DNA of 37,740 bases from Hellea sp. (GCA_020629875.1 JAHDCL010000019.1:1-37740), one strand, 5' to 3'. Shown: positions 15,178 through 23,843, numbered from the stretch's first letter. Notes: a model not told the origin generated them from the letters alone. Program-made: numbers and translations.

Positions 15178-16583
15178 ACTAAACGCGTCACGCCCCAAAT
15201 CACCGCTATCGCGGCGCTAAGGGTTAGGCATAACCAAATGTCCGGGACGAAAACCTTCATACCGCCCAGAGTTATGCCGTTCGCTTTGGGCACAAGCTTG
15301 ATTAAAGCAAAGGCTAGGCCGAACAATAGCATCGAGGGAATAACACGCCGCAACAGATTTACACGTTCAACGGATCTGGCATATTTGGCAAAACGGACGG
15401 TCGATAAGAAATACGAACCCAGTAAAGTGAAGGTCGTCGCGAGCAATCCCCAAACCATTATATGCTGCCCTGTTGAAGGCTTGGTTAGGCCGTGGTCTAA
15501 ATTTAAGCCTTTCCGCAGTACCGCTCTGGGCACGTCGGCTTGAAGACTGCCCGATTGGTTTGTCAGGACGAGTCCTCCGCTTTGATCATCAGGGAAAAAG
15601 GCGGCCCGCGCTGCAAAGCCTCCATTTAACCCGCTATGATAGACGAGTTGACGACTTCCTTCTTTCCACAGCATCCATCCCAGCCCATAGGCATAGTCCC
15701 CTTCGACTACGCCCTGAGGAGCGGTAAGTTCATTCCCATATGAGGCTGCGGGCATGATGCGCGGATCTTTATTGGCAATGGCCGTTAGGTAGCTTGCTAA
15801 ATCGCGAGCGCTCGCAGTGGTGCCGCCAGCCGCCATCCAGACTCGCCCCGGAATATGAGGATAAGCGGCAGGTTTTCCAAACCACTGCCGATAGCCTGTC
15901 GCTTCTTTTGCGCTCTCGCGCAGAGGCATTTGAATATAACTATTAGTCATGCCCAGTGGCTTGAATACCCGCTCATCTATTACAATTTCATAGCTCTGCC
16001 CGGTTACGGCTTCTATCACCGCTGCGGCCAGAATATAATTCGCGTTTGAATATTCGTAAATTTCGCCTGGTTTTGATTTCAGTTTAGCTTTGCCGAGCTG
16101 TGATATCGCTTCGTTTAGGGCATCAGCTTCGCGATAATCACTTTCTTGAAGTTGGTTTCCGTTAAAGGTTGAAAAGCCGCTGCGATGGCTAAGAATATGA
16201 CGAATGGATACTGCTTTCCAGCTGTCCGAATTCGCCGTGCGAAATTCGGGTAGATAATTGATGACGGGGGCATCCAGATCAATTGTTCCTTCTCCGGCGA
16301 GCTGAAGGATGGTCAAGGCGGCGAAGGACTTACTTACCGATCCGAGCTGAAAGGGTGTGTCCAAGGTAACAGCTCTATGGTCCGGACCTGCAATACCAAA
16401 GGCGTTTTCATAAATAATACCGTTCTTATCAAACAGGATTACGGCGAGGCCGGGGACGTTCGAGGCCTTCATGGTCTCTTCAATAAAGGTCGAATAATTG
16501 GCGGCATCAAATTCGTCTTCCGCCGCGAAAGCTGAAAAAGCCGTGAAAAAAATTATGATTATTGAAAATACCCACCGGGTCAT
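15165..16583 (-). CDS. Serine hydrolase, class C beta-lactamase/PBP-like, membrane-anchored
   Basis: 472 residues. A signal peptide (residues 1-20, ending AFAAE) precedes a beta-lactamase/transpeptidase-like domain. The catalytic SxxK is Ser82-Val-Ser-Lys85 (GSVSKSFAAL), the YxN motif lies in YEYSNANY, and the third motif is HSGLNGG. About 100 C-terminal residues form three hydrophobic spans, anchoring the catalytic domain on the periplasmic side. Members act as esterases, D-amino-acid peptidases or penicillin-binding proteins, so a resistance function should not be assumed. The metal operon lies upstream on the same strand with a 53-base gap, so read-through is possible. Confidence 0.88.
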   Translation of the reverse strand: MTRWVFSIIIIFFTAFSAFAAEDEFDAANYSTFIEETMKASNVPGLAVILFDKNGIIYENAFGIAGPDHRAVTLDTPFQLGSVSKSFAALTILQLAGEGTIDLDAPVINYLPEFRTANSDSWKAVSIRHILSHRSGFSTFNGNQLQESDYREADALNEAISQLGKAKLKSKPGEIYEYSNANYILAAAVIEAVTGQSYEIVIDERVFKPLGMTNSYIQMPLRESAKEATGYRQWFGKPAAYPHIPGRVWMAAGGTTASARDLASYLTAIANKDPRIMPAASYGNELTAPQGVVEGDYAYGLGWMLWKEGSRQLVYHSGLNGGFAARAAFFPDDQSGGLVLTNQSGSLQADVPRAVLRKGLNLDHGLTKPSTGQHIMVWGLLATTFTLLGSYFLSTVRFAKYARSVERVNLLRRVIPSMLLFGLAFALIKLVPKANGITLGGMKVFVPDIWLCLTLSAAIAVIWGVTRLVYPR

Positions 16584-16636
16584 TGCGCGCTCCTAGGCCT
16601 TAGGATGCAGAATGCGCCCTAAAAATACAAGAGGCG

Positions 16637-17038
16637 CTAGGCGAATAGTTTTGGGAGTATAAAGGCGGAAAAAGCGCCGATCGCCCAAACGGCAAAGCCG
16701 ATATATAAAACCCAGCCGCCAAAGCTGCGGAGCCGCGCACATATTTTCGCTTGGGCTGGATCGGCGGGGCAGGGCATATTACGGGTAAGATATCTCACGC
16801 CCCAGGCCAAGCATAGCAATACAAATGAGCCGCCAAAGACAAGAGGTTTACGTTCGGAGAGCCAGATGAGCTGCGGGATATTTGACGTCAGTGATGATAG
16901 TGCCGCCCCCATACCCAGCGTAATCATAACGGCGGGCAGCGTGCAGCAAATAAGCGTGGAGAGGCTCGTCAGTAAGGCAACGGTCGGGGCCGCGGTTTCC
17001 CGGAAAGCGATTTTCGTTTTGCTCACCAACGGATTCAA
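16637..17038 (-). CDS. MerT-like inner-membrane metal transport protein
   Basis: 133 residues with three hydrophobic spans at about 17-45, 64-84 and 108-130. The first span carries a vicinal Cys31-Cys32 pair, and the loop between spans two and three carries Cys90 and Cys100 (PCPADPAQAKIC). This matches the MerT plan: a CC pair in helix 1 and two further cysteines in the cytoplasmic loop, which pass metal from a periplasmic MerP-type protein to the cytoplasm. It overlaps the MerP-like gene upstream by 4 bases (ATGA type), indicating translational coupling. Overall similarity is judged from layout rather than long identity. No merA or merR is present, and the divergent regulator is CsoR-type, so the metal may be copper rather than mercury. 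Confidence 0.65.
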   Translation of the reverse strand: MNPLVSKTKIAFRETAAPTVALLTSLSTLICCTLPAVMITLGMGAALSSLTSNIPQLIWLSERKPLVFGGSFVLLCLAWGVRYLTRNMPCPADPAQAKICARLRSFGGWVLYIGFAVWAIGAFSAFILPKLFA

Positions 17039-17394
17039 GACTTTGCGGGCGGGATAAATTCACTGCCGTCTTTGCGCGTTATTTTTGTGGTCGAATAGCC
17101 TGCCTTTTTGACAAGTTTCATAATTTCATCATTTTCAAGAGCCGCGTCATCACTCAGGGCAATTGACAAAATTTTGGTATCCAAATCGACATAGGTGCCG
17201 CGCACCTCATCACGTTTTTTGAAAGTCTTATTGAGCGCGATGGAGCAGAAGTCACAGACAAGGCCGCTTAATCCGACAGAAATATCGGCTATCTCAACAA
17301 CTTCGGGGCCATTCATTTTTTTATCTTTGGCGAAACTGATTGCCGGGGCCAACGATATTGTGGCTGCGATTACTAAGGATGAGAGTAGTTTCAT
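17035..17394 (-). CDS. MerP-like periplasmic heavy-metal-associated (HMA) protein
   Basis: 119 residues. The signal peptide spans residues 1-22 (SLAPAISFA). The mature protein is an HMA-like fold: VEIADISVGLSGLVCDFCS places a CxxC pair at Cys47/Cys50 after the first strand, followed by helix IALNKTFKK, strands GTYVDLDTKILSIAL, helix NDEIMKLVKKAGY and a last strand. This is the beta-alpha-beta-beta-alpha-beta order of MerP and CopZ, which bind a soft metal between the two cysteines. It starts 9 bases after the outer-membrane-like gene and overlaps the MerT-like gene by 4 bases. The likely job is to hand metal to or from the MerT-like partner in the periplasm. Confidence 0.75.
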   Translation of the reverse strand: MKLLSSLVIAATISLAPAISFAKDKKMNGPEVVEIADISVGLSGLVCDFCSIALNKTFKKRDEVRGTYVDLDTKILSIALSDDAALENDEIMKLVKKAGYSTTKITRKDGSEFIPPAKS

Positions 17395-17403
17395 ATCAAT
17401 CTC

Positions 17404-18057
17404 CTAAAAGCGATGAATGTAATTAAGCAGGGGCTCACCTTGGTCGTCAATGCCGACTTCCAGTAAGCTAGGCCCTTTAAAAAAACGAAGTAAGGCTGTC
17501 GCCGCCATCTTATCCTGGCTCTCAGGGCGGTGATGCCCCTCAACCATTATCCAGGTATGAAGTGCACCCGTATTGGCCACATAGGGCGCAATGCCGAGGC
17601 GGCTGTGAAAACTCGAATACTCCCCAAAGCGCCCGCTTTCCCAATGCTCGGCAGCTGCGGAGACAAAATAACGCCGCGTTTCCCAATCTCCTGAAATACC
17701 TAGAAACAGCCCTTCATCGCTCTCGCGTTTGAGGCGCATTTCAGAGCTATCAAGATTATCAGATACCTGCCCAACCCCGATACGGCCATAAAGATTGGCT
17801 TGGCTGTCGGGTTTATTCCAGCGTTTAACGAGGCGGTTAAGCTGCGCGCCCGTAAAGGTAAAATCACCTTCACGGTCATAACGCAAACGCAGGCCGAGAC
17901 TATGCTGCGTATCCAAGGTGTAATGAATATGGGCGCTATTTTGAGAATCGTCATTCTTAAGCATCACCGTCCAAGCATCAGGATATGAGACTGGGCGGGC
18001 TTGGGCCGTTCCAGCAAAAAGAGCCATAATGGCAAATAATGTTGCACTTAAACGCAT
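17404..18057 (-). CDS. Secreted, probably outer-membrane beta-barrel protein of the metal operon
   Basis: 217 residues with a clean signal peptide (residues 1-20, ending GTAQA). The mature protein has alternating hydrophobic and polar residues with many aromatic strand ends (HSLGLRLRYDREGDFTFTG, SQANLYGRIGVGQV, DWETRRYFVSAAAEHWESG) and ends in YIHRF. A terminal phenylalanine is the usual outer-membrane insertion signal. Several histidines (SAHIHYT, EGHHRPES) could bind metal. It is not a named family to me. It is the first gene of the CsoR-linked operon. Its start codon overlaps the operator, and the G run of the operator lies only one base from the ATG, too close for a normal ribosome site, so a leaderless mRNA or an internal start (Met11) is possible. 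Confidence 0.65.
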   Translation of the reverse strand: MRLSATLFAIMALFAGTAQARPVSYPDAWTVMLKNDDSQNSAHIHYTLDTQHSLGLRLRYDREGDFTFTGAQLNRLVKRWNKPDSQANLYGRIGVGQVSDNLDSSEMRLKRESDEGLFLGISGDWETRRYFVSAAAEHWESGRFGEYSSFHSRLGIAPYVANTGALHTWIMVEGHHRPESQDKMAATALLRFFKGPSLLEVGIDDQGEPLLNYIHRF

Positions 18058-18072
18058 ACCCCCCTATGGTAT
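18056..18072. promoter_or_regulatory. CsoR/RcnR-family (DUF156) operator
   Basis: ATACCCCCCTATGGTAT has outer ATAC/GTAT inverted ends around a run of six C and an AT-rich centre, the typical form of operators bound by DUF156 repressors (CsoR, RcnR, FrmR). It lies in the 53-base gap between the csoR-like gene and the divergent metal operon and touches the first two bases of the latter's start codon. Confidence 0.75.
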
Positions 18073-18110
18073 ATGAAGTTTGTTAAAGCAACTCACAAAT
18101 TGGTCATCAT

Positions 18111-18389
18111 ATGCAAGAAAATCGCAAAGCTCGCCGCAGTTCCAGCCTAAAGCGCCTCTCGCGTATTGAAGGGCAAGTTCGTGGTCTGCAAAAAATGATC
18201 GAAGATGATCGTTATTGCGTCGATATTCTCGTGCAGGTCAAAGCTGTTTCGGCGGCACTTAAGCGCGTCGAAGGCGAATTGTTAAAAGATCACGTTGATC
18301 ACTGCTTGGCCGCTGCCATCGCAAGCGATGACATCCTCGACAGAGAAACCAAGGTCGCGGAATTGGTAGATTTGTTGTCTAAGAGATAA
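18111..18389 (+). CDS. csoR: CsoR-type copper-sensing repressor (DUF156)
   Basis: 92 residues, all-helical DUF156 repressor. The DNA-contact helix KRLSRIEGQVRGLQKMIEDD is followed by YCVDILVQVKAVSAAL and DHVDHCLAAAI. Metal ligands fall at Cys36, His61 and Cys65 with Tyr35 before the first cysteine, the arrangement of Cu(I)-binding CsoR, and not the His/Cys set of nickel-cobalt RcnR or the Cys/Glu set of FrmR. Copper binding releases DNA and induces the regulated genes. It diverges from the three-gene operon on the minus strand and probably controls it and itself through the shared operator. Copper as the metal is inferred from residues only; related members sense sulfide persulfides. Confidence 0.9.
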   Translation: MQENRKARRSSSLKRLSRIEGQVRGLQKMIEDDRYCVDILVQVKAVSAALKRVEGELLKDHVDHCLAAAIASDDILDRETKVAELVDLLSKR

Positions 18390-18469
18390 CGCGCCGCTAA
18401 ATATTCCCATTCTTGCGTTGCAAATGAGATTTAGCACGGCATATTGACCCCAAAATAATGGGGAACCCT

Positions 18470-20551
18470 ATGTCTGAAATCCACGCCCGTACCTGTCATA
18501 TCTGCGAAGCGAACTGCGGTGTATTGATGACCGTCGAGGATGGTGAGGTCACCAAGGTGACGGGCAATCCTAATCATGTCTTATCCGAAGGTTATATCTG
18601 TCCTAAGGCAACAGCTATTCCGGATATTCAAAACGACCCTGACCGGTTACGTCAGCCGATAAAAAAAGTGGGTGACGGATGGGAAGAGATCAGTTGGGAT
18701 CAAGCCCTTAGCGAAATTGCAGCGAAGCATCAGCAGGTTGTGGCGGGCCCGAAAATTGCTTCTATTTTTCTAGGTAACCCTAATGCTCATAATTATTCGA
18801 GCAGCTTTTCCATGCGCGGCCTGACCAAAGCCTGGGGCGCGAGGGGGCTTTATTCTGCGTCTACCTTGGATCAACTCCCCCATATGATCTGCCAAAAATG
18901 GGTTTATGGTCATAATGCACTTTATCCTGTGCCTGATATTGACCGTACCATGTATATGCTTTGCGTAGGCGGTAATCCGCTCGCCTCAAATGGTTCGTTA
19001 TGGACTGTACCAAATGTAAGAAAACGTATTCAGCGCTTGCAAGAACGCGGCGGGAAATTTGTCGTTGTTGACCCGCGCCGCACCGAAACTGCCAAGGTCG
19101 CAGACGGTCATCATTTTATCCGGCCCGGAACAGATACAGCACTATTTTTGGGGCTCCTTCTGGCTCTGGACGAGGCCGGCTTGGTCAATCCGGGCCGCCT
19201 CATGCCGATGTTAAAGGGTTGGGACGAGGCTTGGACACAGATACATCAATTTAATCTTGATGAACTTTCGCAATATTGCGGCATTCCCGTAAGTGATATC
19301 CGCGCCATCGCGGCGGAGCTTGGCAGTGGTCAGCCTGCTATTGTCTATGGACGCATGGGTGTATCGGTCACGCGCTACGGAACCTTAAACCACTATCTCA
19401 TTCAGCTGCTCAATATCTCGACGGGCAATGTAGACCGTGAGGGCGGCGTCATGTTCCCTGACCCTCTTATTGACCCCGTGGAGCGGAGCGGAACGGGTTC
19501 CTATGGCCGCTATCATCAACGGCTTTCGGGCCGTCCCGAAGTTTTGGGCGAGCTTCCTGCCGCGGAGCTCGCGCCTGAAATTACGACGGCAGGGGAAGGC
19601 CAAATTGGGGCTTTGCTCACCCTTGCCAGCAACCCTGTTCTGTCCGCGCCGGGCGGGCGGCAATTGGATGAGGCCCTAGAGCAGCTCGACCTGATGGTGT
19701 CGATTGATATGTATATTACCGAAACCACGCGCCATGCGGATTATATCTTGCCGCCTTGCGGCCCGCTTGAGAAAGATCATTATCCGCTTTTCTTTACCCC
19801 GCTCGCCATCCGAAATTATGCCGTCTATTCGCCGGCGCTAATTGAAAAAGATGAGAGCAGTAAATCGGATTGGGAAATCATGGCGGATCTTGAGGGAGCT
19901 ATCCGCATTGCCAAAGGCGAAAATGAACCGCCCGCAAAAATAGAACCGCATATCGTGCTGGACCAAATTCTGCAAAGCTCCCCGCATAAGATAAGCCTCG
20001 CCGAACTTGAGGCGCATCCCAACGGCTATGATATGGGCCCGCTTAAGCCGCGCTTGCCGGATCGCTTGAAAACAGATGATGGCCTTATTCACTGCGCGCC
20101 TGAAATGCCGCTAAAAGACTTAGCTGCATTTAGGTCAGATTTTACAGCTCCCGCAAAGGATGCCTTTAGCCTTATTGGTCGCCGTCATGTGCGCTCCAAT
20201 AATAGTTGGCTGCATAATTCACATCGCCTGCTGAAAGGCCCAAACCGCTGTACGCTGATGATACATCCAGATGACGCAGCTGGGCTTGGCCTAAGTGAGG
20301 GTGATATGGCCGAGGTTTTTAATCATGTCGGCAAGGTAGAGCTGCCCGTCGAAATCACAGAGGATATAATGCCAAGTGTTGTCTCCATTCCGCACGGTTA
20401 TGGTCATGGCCGCAAGGGCGTTAAGCTCTCCGTGGCAGCGGATAAGCCCGGCGTTTCAATGAATGATTTAACGGATCCCGCCATCGTCGATGATCTGTCT
20501 GGTAATGCAGTATTGAACGCCGTTCCAGTTCAGATTAAAAAGGCCGCATAA
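18470..20551 (+). CDS. Molybdopterin-dependent oxidoreductase with a 4Fe-4S cluster
   Basis: 693 residues from the ATG at 18470, which has GGGGA five bases upstream; an ATG 12 bases earlier is in frame but lacks a ribosome site. N-terminal cysteines Cys9, Cys12, Cys16 and Cys44 (CHICEANC and GYICPKA) bind a 4Fe-4S cluster. Molybdopterin-binding regions follow: the SASTLDQLPHMICQKWVYG segment near the expected metal ligand, CVGGNPLASNGS, VVVDPRRTETA, and a C-terminal dinucleotide-binding domain (SNNSWLHNSHRL, LMIHPDDAAGLGLSEGD, IPHGYGH). The family covers formate, nitrate, thiosulfate and other redox enzymes. No twin-arginine signal is present, so it is probably cytoplasmic. The substrate is unknown. 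Its stop overlaps the symporter start, TAATG. Confidence 0.88.
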   Translation: MSEIHARTCHICEANCGVLMTVEDGEVTKVTGNPNHVLSEGYICPKATAIPDIQNDPDRLRQPIKKVGDGWEEISWDQALSEIAAKHQQVVAGPKIASIFLGNPNAHNYSSSFSMRGLTKAWGARGLYSASTLDQLPHMICQKWVYGHNALYPVPDIDRTMYMLCVGGNPLASNGSLWTVPNVRKRIQRLQERGGKFVVVDPRRTETAKVADGHHFIRPGTDTALFLGLLLALDEAGLVNPGRLMPMLKGWDEAWTQIHQFNLDELSQYCGIPVSDIRAIAAELGSGQPAIVYGRMGVSVTRYGTLNHYLIQLLNISTGNVDREGGVMFPDPLIDPVERSGTGSYGRYHQRLSGRPEVLGELPAAELAPEITTAGEGQIGALLTLASNPVLSAPGGRQLDEALEQLDLMVSIDMYITETTRHADYILPPCGPLEKDHYPLFFTPLAIRNYAVYSPALIEKDESSKSDWEIMADLEGAIRIAKGENEPPAKIEPHIVLDQILQSSPHKISLAELEAHPNGYDMGPLKPRLPDRLKTDDGLIHCAPEMPLKDLAAFRSDFTAPAKDAFSLIGRRHVRSNNSWLHNSHRLLKGPNRCTLMIHPDDAAGLGLSEGDMAEVFNHVGKVELPVEITEDIMPSVVSIPHGYGHGRKGVKLSVAADKPGVSMNDLTDPAIVDDLSGNAVLNAVPVQIKKAA

Positions 20552-21963
20552 TGCAAGCGACCACCGTTGTTCTGATAACGCTGGTCTTTTATAAAGTTCT
20601 ACTGCTCGGCGTCGGCTTCTGGGCCTCTAAGCGGATAAGTACGGAAAACGATTTCTTCCTCGCAGGACAGGGTCTCGGGGCCTGGACAGCGGGTTTATCC
20701 TACGCTGCCTCAACCTCCAGTGCATGGGTGCTTTTGGGATTTACCGGTATTGTTTATAGCAAAGGGCTTGTTGGGCTCTGGTTGATCCCGGGTATTTTCG
20801 GGGGTTATATTATGACATGGCTTGTCATGGGGCCGCGCCTTAATGCTGAGACAGCCGAGCGCGGTTATTTGACCATCGTTGATTTTATAACCTCTGATGT
20901 CGCCGCGCATTGGCGCCGCCGTATTGGCATTGTCTGTGCGGCCATGATACTTTTCTGTTTCGTCTTTTACATCAGTTCCCAATTCCAGGCCGCTGGGAAC
21001 GCGCTGACCGAGGTCTTTGGCTTAAATGCGGTTAAATCCATTCTCATCGGGGCGGCCATTATTATTATCTATTGTCTGCTTGGTGGTTTTTTAGCGGCCT
21101 CTGTGACGGATGCGCTTCAGGCTGCGGTCATGATGTTGGCCTGTATTCTTGTACCCCTGGCAACGGTTCATGCCGCTGGCGGTATGGGCGAGGTCTTCAC
21201 CACTTTAAAGGCGCAGGAGCCGAGCTCTTTCTTTAGCCTGACGGGCGAGGCTGTTGGTATGACGGGATTAGGCGCGGCTATGGGCTTGCTCGGTACGGGG
21301 CTGGGCGCATTGGGTCAGCCGCAACTTCTCAATCGTATTATGGCGGTAAAATCTCCATCTGAGAGGCGCAAGGGCGCGGCCATCACCATCGGGTGGGGCG
21401 CTATAATCTATACGGGACTTGTATGCCTAGCATTAGCCGGACGCGCGGCGGGCGTGGAGACGGGGCAAGAAGGTCTCTTCTTTGCTGCGGCCAAATCTTA
21501 CCTGCCAGCTGTTTTAGCCGGCGTTGTTACGGCGGCGGTTTTATCCGCTGTCATGTCGACGGTGGATAGTCTTTTACTGGCGGCAGCTTCCGCCGTCTCT
21601 CATGATATGGGCGTGACCTATAAGACCCCGAAAGAAGCCCTGTTATTTGGCCGGATTGCGATGGTCGGCATTGCGATAATCGCCGTGATGATGACCCTCT
21701 TTTTACCCAAAGATATTTTCTCGCGCGTCTTATTTAGTTGGGTTGCGCTGGGCGCAGCCTTTGGCCCGACTATCCTGACGAAGTGTTTGGGGTGGCGCGT
21801 GAAAGGCGGATATATATTGGCCGCGATTTTAGTAGGGTTTTTTATAGCCGTTATTTTTGCCAATATTTCCGGCCCCCTTGCCGACATGATTGAAAAATGG
21901 GCGTCTTGGGTTGTAGGGCTGGTAATATTGTTTATCGGATCACGGCGTCACCCAAATGGGTGA
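20551..21963 (+). CDS. Sodium:solute symporter (SSS family)
   Basis: 470 residues with about 13 hydrophobic spans. The family marks are present: ENDFFLAGQGLGAWTAGLSYAASTSSAWVLLG in the first two spans, the conserved STVDSLLLAAASAVSHD stretch in the sodium-site helix, and GLGALGQPQLLNRIMAV in the middle. SSS proteins import solutes such as proline, pantothenate, acetate or sugars using sodium. The start codon shares one base with the stop of the oxidoreductase gene, so the two are translationally coupled and the symporter may import that enzyme's substrate. The last 24 bases overlap the end of the convergent DUF3604 gene. Confidence 0.9.
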   Translation: MQATTVVLITLVFYKVLLLGVGFWASKRISTENDFFLAGQGLGAWTAGLSYAASTSSAWVLLGFTGIVYSKGLVGLWLIPGIFGGYIMTWLVMGPRLNAETAERGYLTIVDFITSDVAAHWRRRIGIVCAAMILFCFVFYISSQFQAAGNALTEVFGLNAVKSILIGAAIIIIYCLLGGFLAASVTDALQAAVMMLACILVPLATVHAAGGMGEVFTTLKAQEPSSFFSLTGEAVGMTGLGAAMGLLGTGLGALGQPQLLNRIMAVKSPSERRKGAAITIGWGAIIYTGLVCLALAGRAAGVETGQEGLFFAAAKSYLPAVLAGVVTAAVLSAVMSTVDSLLLAAASAVSHDMGVTYKTPKEALLFGRIAMVGIAIIAVMMTLFLPKDIFSRVLFSWVALGAAFGPTILTKCLGWRVKGGYILAAILVGFFIAVIFANISGPLADMIEKWASWVVGLVILFIGSRRHPNG

Positions 21964-23811
21964 GCCCCAAGCGCGGTCTTGTAATATCGTTTCCATGGCG
22001 GGGTTTGGTGGCGTTCCATTGCGAACGGCGTCCCATGTGCTCCAGCGGCATTTCGGGTTTTCAAGCGCGCGTAGATAATAGGCCGCTTTCTCCCCCGCCG
22101 CATATTCTGGGTCTTGCCAAATAGACTTTAGCTCCGTAGCGCCTGTACTATCATTTGTAGCGCAAGTTGAGAGATCAACGCGCGCACCATTATCCGGACA
22201 GCGATAGGTCTCAGAATTAACGGCTTTCCCATTGGCGCAGGCTACATCAAATATGCGCTCACCCTCTGACGTGACTTTTATAATTTGAAGCCGCTGTAAA
22301 GGTGTGCCGGCCGGGTCCATCATTGCCCAAGCCACAAAGTCAGGCGAGCTATCTTTGCTCTTTAGGGTTCCGCCCATCGCCACGCCGCCCTCATAAGCTT
22401 TGCTGACCATATCGGGTTTGGTGAGTAGTAACGGGCTGAAGCTTTCACCCGCAAACATACGCACGCGAATTCGCGGGCCCGACGTTGCGAATGTTTCCTT
22501 GGCCCGCATTGCGCTGAATAAGGCCTCTCGCGTATTGGCTTCGGCCCAAACTCCCGCCAGCCCCGAGGCGCCATATTGCGGCGTGGCGATAAGGTCGACT
22601 TTGGCTTCGGCTTCTTTTGGCCATTGCTTTGCCTCTTTGGGAGGTGTGGATTGACGATTTTCCGGATCAAGATCATGTGGGAATTTGCCAAAGTGGTCTT
22701 TTTCATTAAATGATCCTCCGCCCAAATGTGTATCGCTTGATCCAATAACACCAAATTTATACGGATTGTTTTTCATCGACAGGCCGCGGCCCAATGCGGG
22801 GCGTACATAGCTTCCGGTATCGGGCGTAGATTTCGCCGTGCTACCAATTAAATATTCATATTGCTCAAAGTCAGCCCATTCATCATTGGGCGATAAGCTC
22901 GGGTGAACCTCTGAGGTGCCTTTGATTTGCGAGATTTCGACCAAAGGTTCGTTGCGTAGCCGGTTCGTCCCATAGTCTTCAGGCAAGGGCGAGCCGTCAT
23001 AGGTCACATTTGCAAACATCTGTCCGTTCGAAGCATTTGAATTATGCGGAATGGCCAAGGCATCGCGGCCTTCCGCGCGCTGCTGATTCATCCAAGCCCA
23101 TAAGTCTTCGGGATTTGTACTATCGAGCGTCGTGAAAAGTTGGTCAGGTGCCTCGTTCTCAAAGATAACATTGCGGTGAAGGTTCGCCGCCGCCAGATCC
23201 GTGACTTGTGTCATCGCCGTAAATTCATATCCGGCAAATGTTGTGAACTTTCCCGGCGTATTATGACGATCCGCGGCGGCCACAGTTTCGGCCCAAACAG
23301 AATTCATATGAGCCCTGTCATATATGTCCTCAATCTCTTCGCCGTTCACAACCGTTGTACCAACCTTGAGAAAGTTTGCGCGCCGGTTCGTTGCTGCGAT
23401 TCCAAAAATAGATTTAGCCGTCTTGGTTTTCGAAATAGGGGAGTTCGAATCGCGCATGGCCGGTACAATGCCGATATATTCGCCGTGATCTGTAACGGCC
23501 AAGAAATCCAATGGCGGCCCGCTTAACGCTATATCGGCACCCGCCCCGTTTTTAATCGTTGCTCCCTTGGCAAAGCGGTAAGCGTCATCGGGTGTGGCGC
23601 GCGTTCCGAATATAAAGGCATCAAAGGAGTTTTTCGTGTGAATGTGTAGATCGCCGAAATAGGCGTCCTTTAAGGGGTTCACCTCAACCTTTTCAGCGAT
23701 AGGGGAGTTGTCTTGGCGCGGCAGGGGTGGCTCGGGGGAGGCGGCAGGTTGGCACGCCGCTAATAAAACCAATGCCGATATTGCCCCTAGGGCCGCTACA
23801 GGTTGAGACAT
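21940..23811 (-). CDS. DUF3604-family lipoprotein (PHP-like putative hydrolase)
   Basis: 623 residues. The lipoprotein signal has the lipobox LLAAC (Cys20), then a short Pro-rich linker. The DUF3604 pattern is clear: DAYFGDLHIHTKNSFDAFIFG, then DDAYRFAKG, LDFLAVTDHGEYIG, FTTFAGYEFTAM, AIPHNSNASNGQMF, GVIGSSDTHLGG, and a late LAGVWAEANTREALFSAM. The HIHT, TDHGE, PHNSN and SDTH histidines and aspartates resemble the metal-binding positions of PHP phosphoesterases. Enzymatic activity of DUF3604 proteins is not settled. The gene starts 32 bases after the pspF stop on the same strand, so it may be cotranscribed with pspF. Its end overlaps the symporter gene by 24 bases. Confidence 0.85.
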   Translation of the reverse strand: MSQPVAALGAISALVLLAACQPAASPEPPLPRQDNSPIAEKVEVNPLKDAYFGDLHIHTKNSFDAFIFGTRATPDDAYRFAKGATIKNGAGADIALSGPPLDFLAVTDHGEYIGIVPAMRDSNSPISKTKTAKSIFGIAATNRRANFLKVGTTVVNGEEIEDIYDRAHMNSVWAETVAAADRHNTPGKFTTFAGYEFTAMTQVTDLAAANLHRNVIFENEAPDQLFTTLDSTNPEDLWAWMNQQRAEGRDALAIPHNSNASNGQMFANVTYDGSPLPEDYGTNRLRNEPLVEISQIKGTSEVHPSLSPNDEWADFEQYEYLIGSTAKSTPDTGSYVRPALGRGLSMKNNPYKFGVIGSSDTHLGGGSFNEKDHFGKFPHDLDPENRQSTPPKEAKQWPKEAEAKVDLIATPQYGASGLAGVWAEANTREALFSAMRAKETFATSGPRIRVRMFAGESFSPLLLTKPDMVSKAYEGGVAMGGTLKSKDSSPDFVAWAMMDPAGTPLQRLQIIKVTSEGERIFDVACANGKAVNSETYRCPDNGARVDLSTCATNDSTGATELKSIWQDPEYAAGEKAAYYLRALENPKCRWSTWDAVRNGTPPNPAMETILQDRAWGSPIWVTP

Positions 23812-23843
23812 AATTTATTCCCCGATATTAAGTGCGGCCCTGT

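Noticed and set aside
15165-16583. Reading the serine hydrolase as an antibiotic resistance beta-lactamase
   Set aside because: It has the class C-type motifs but also a C-terminal membrane region and no resistance context; esterase or peptidase activity is equally likely.
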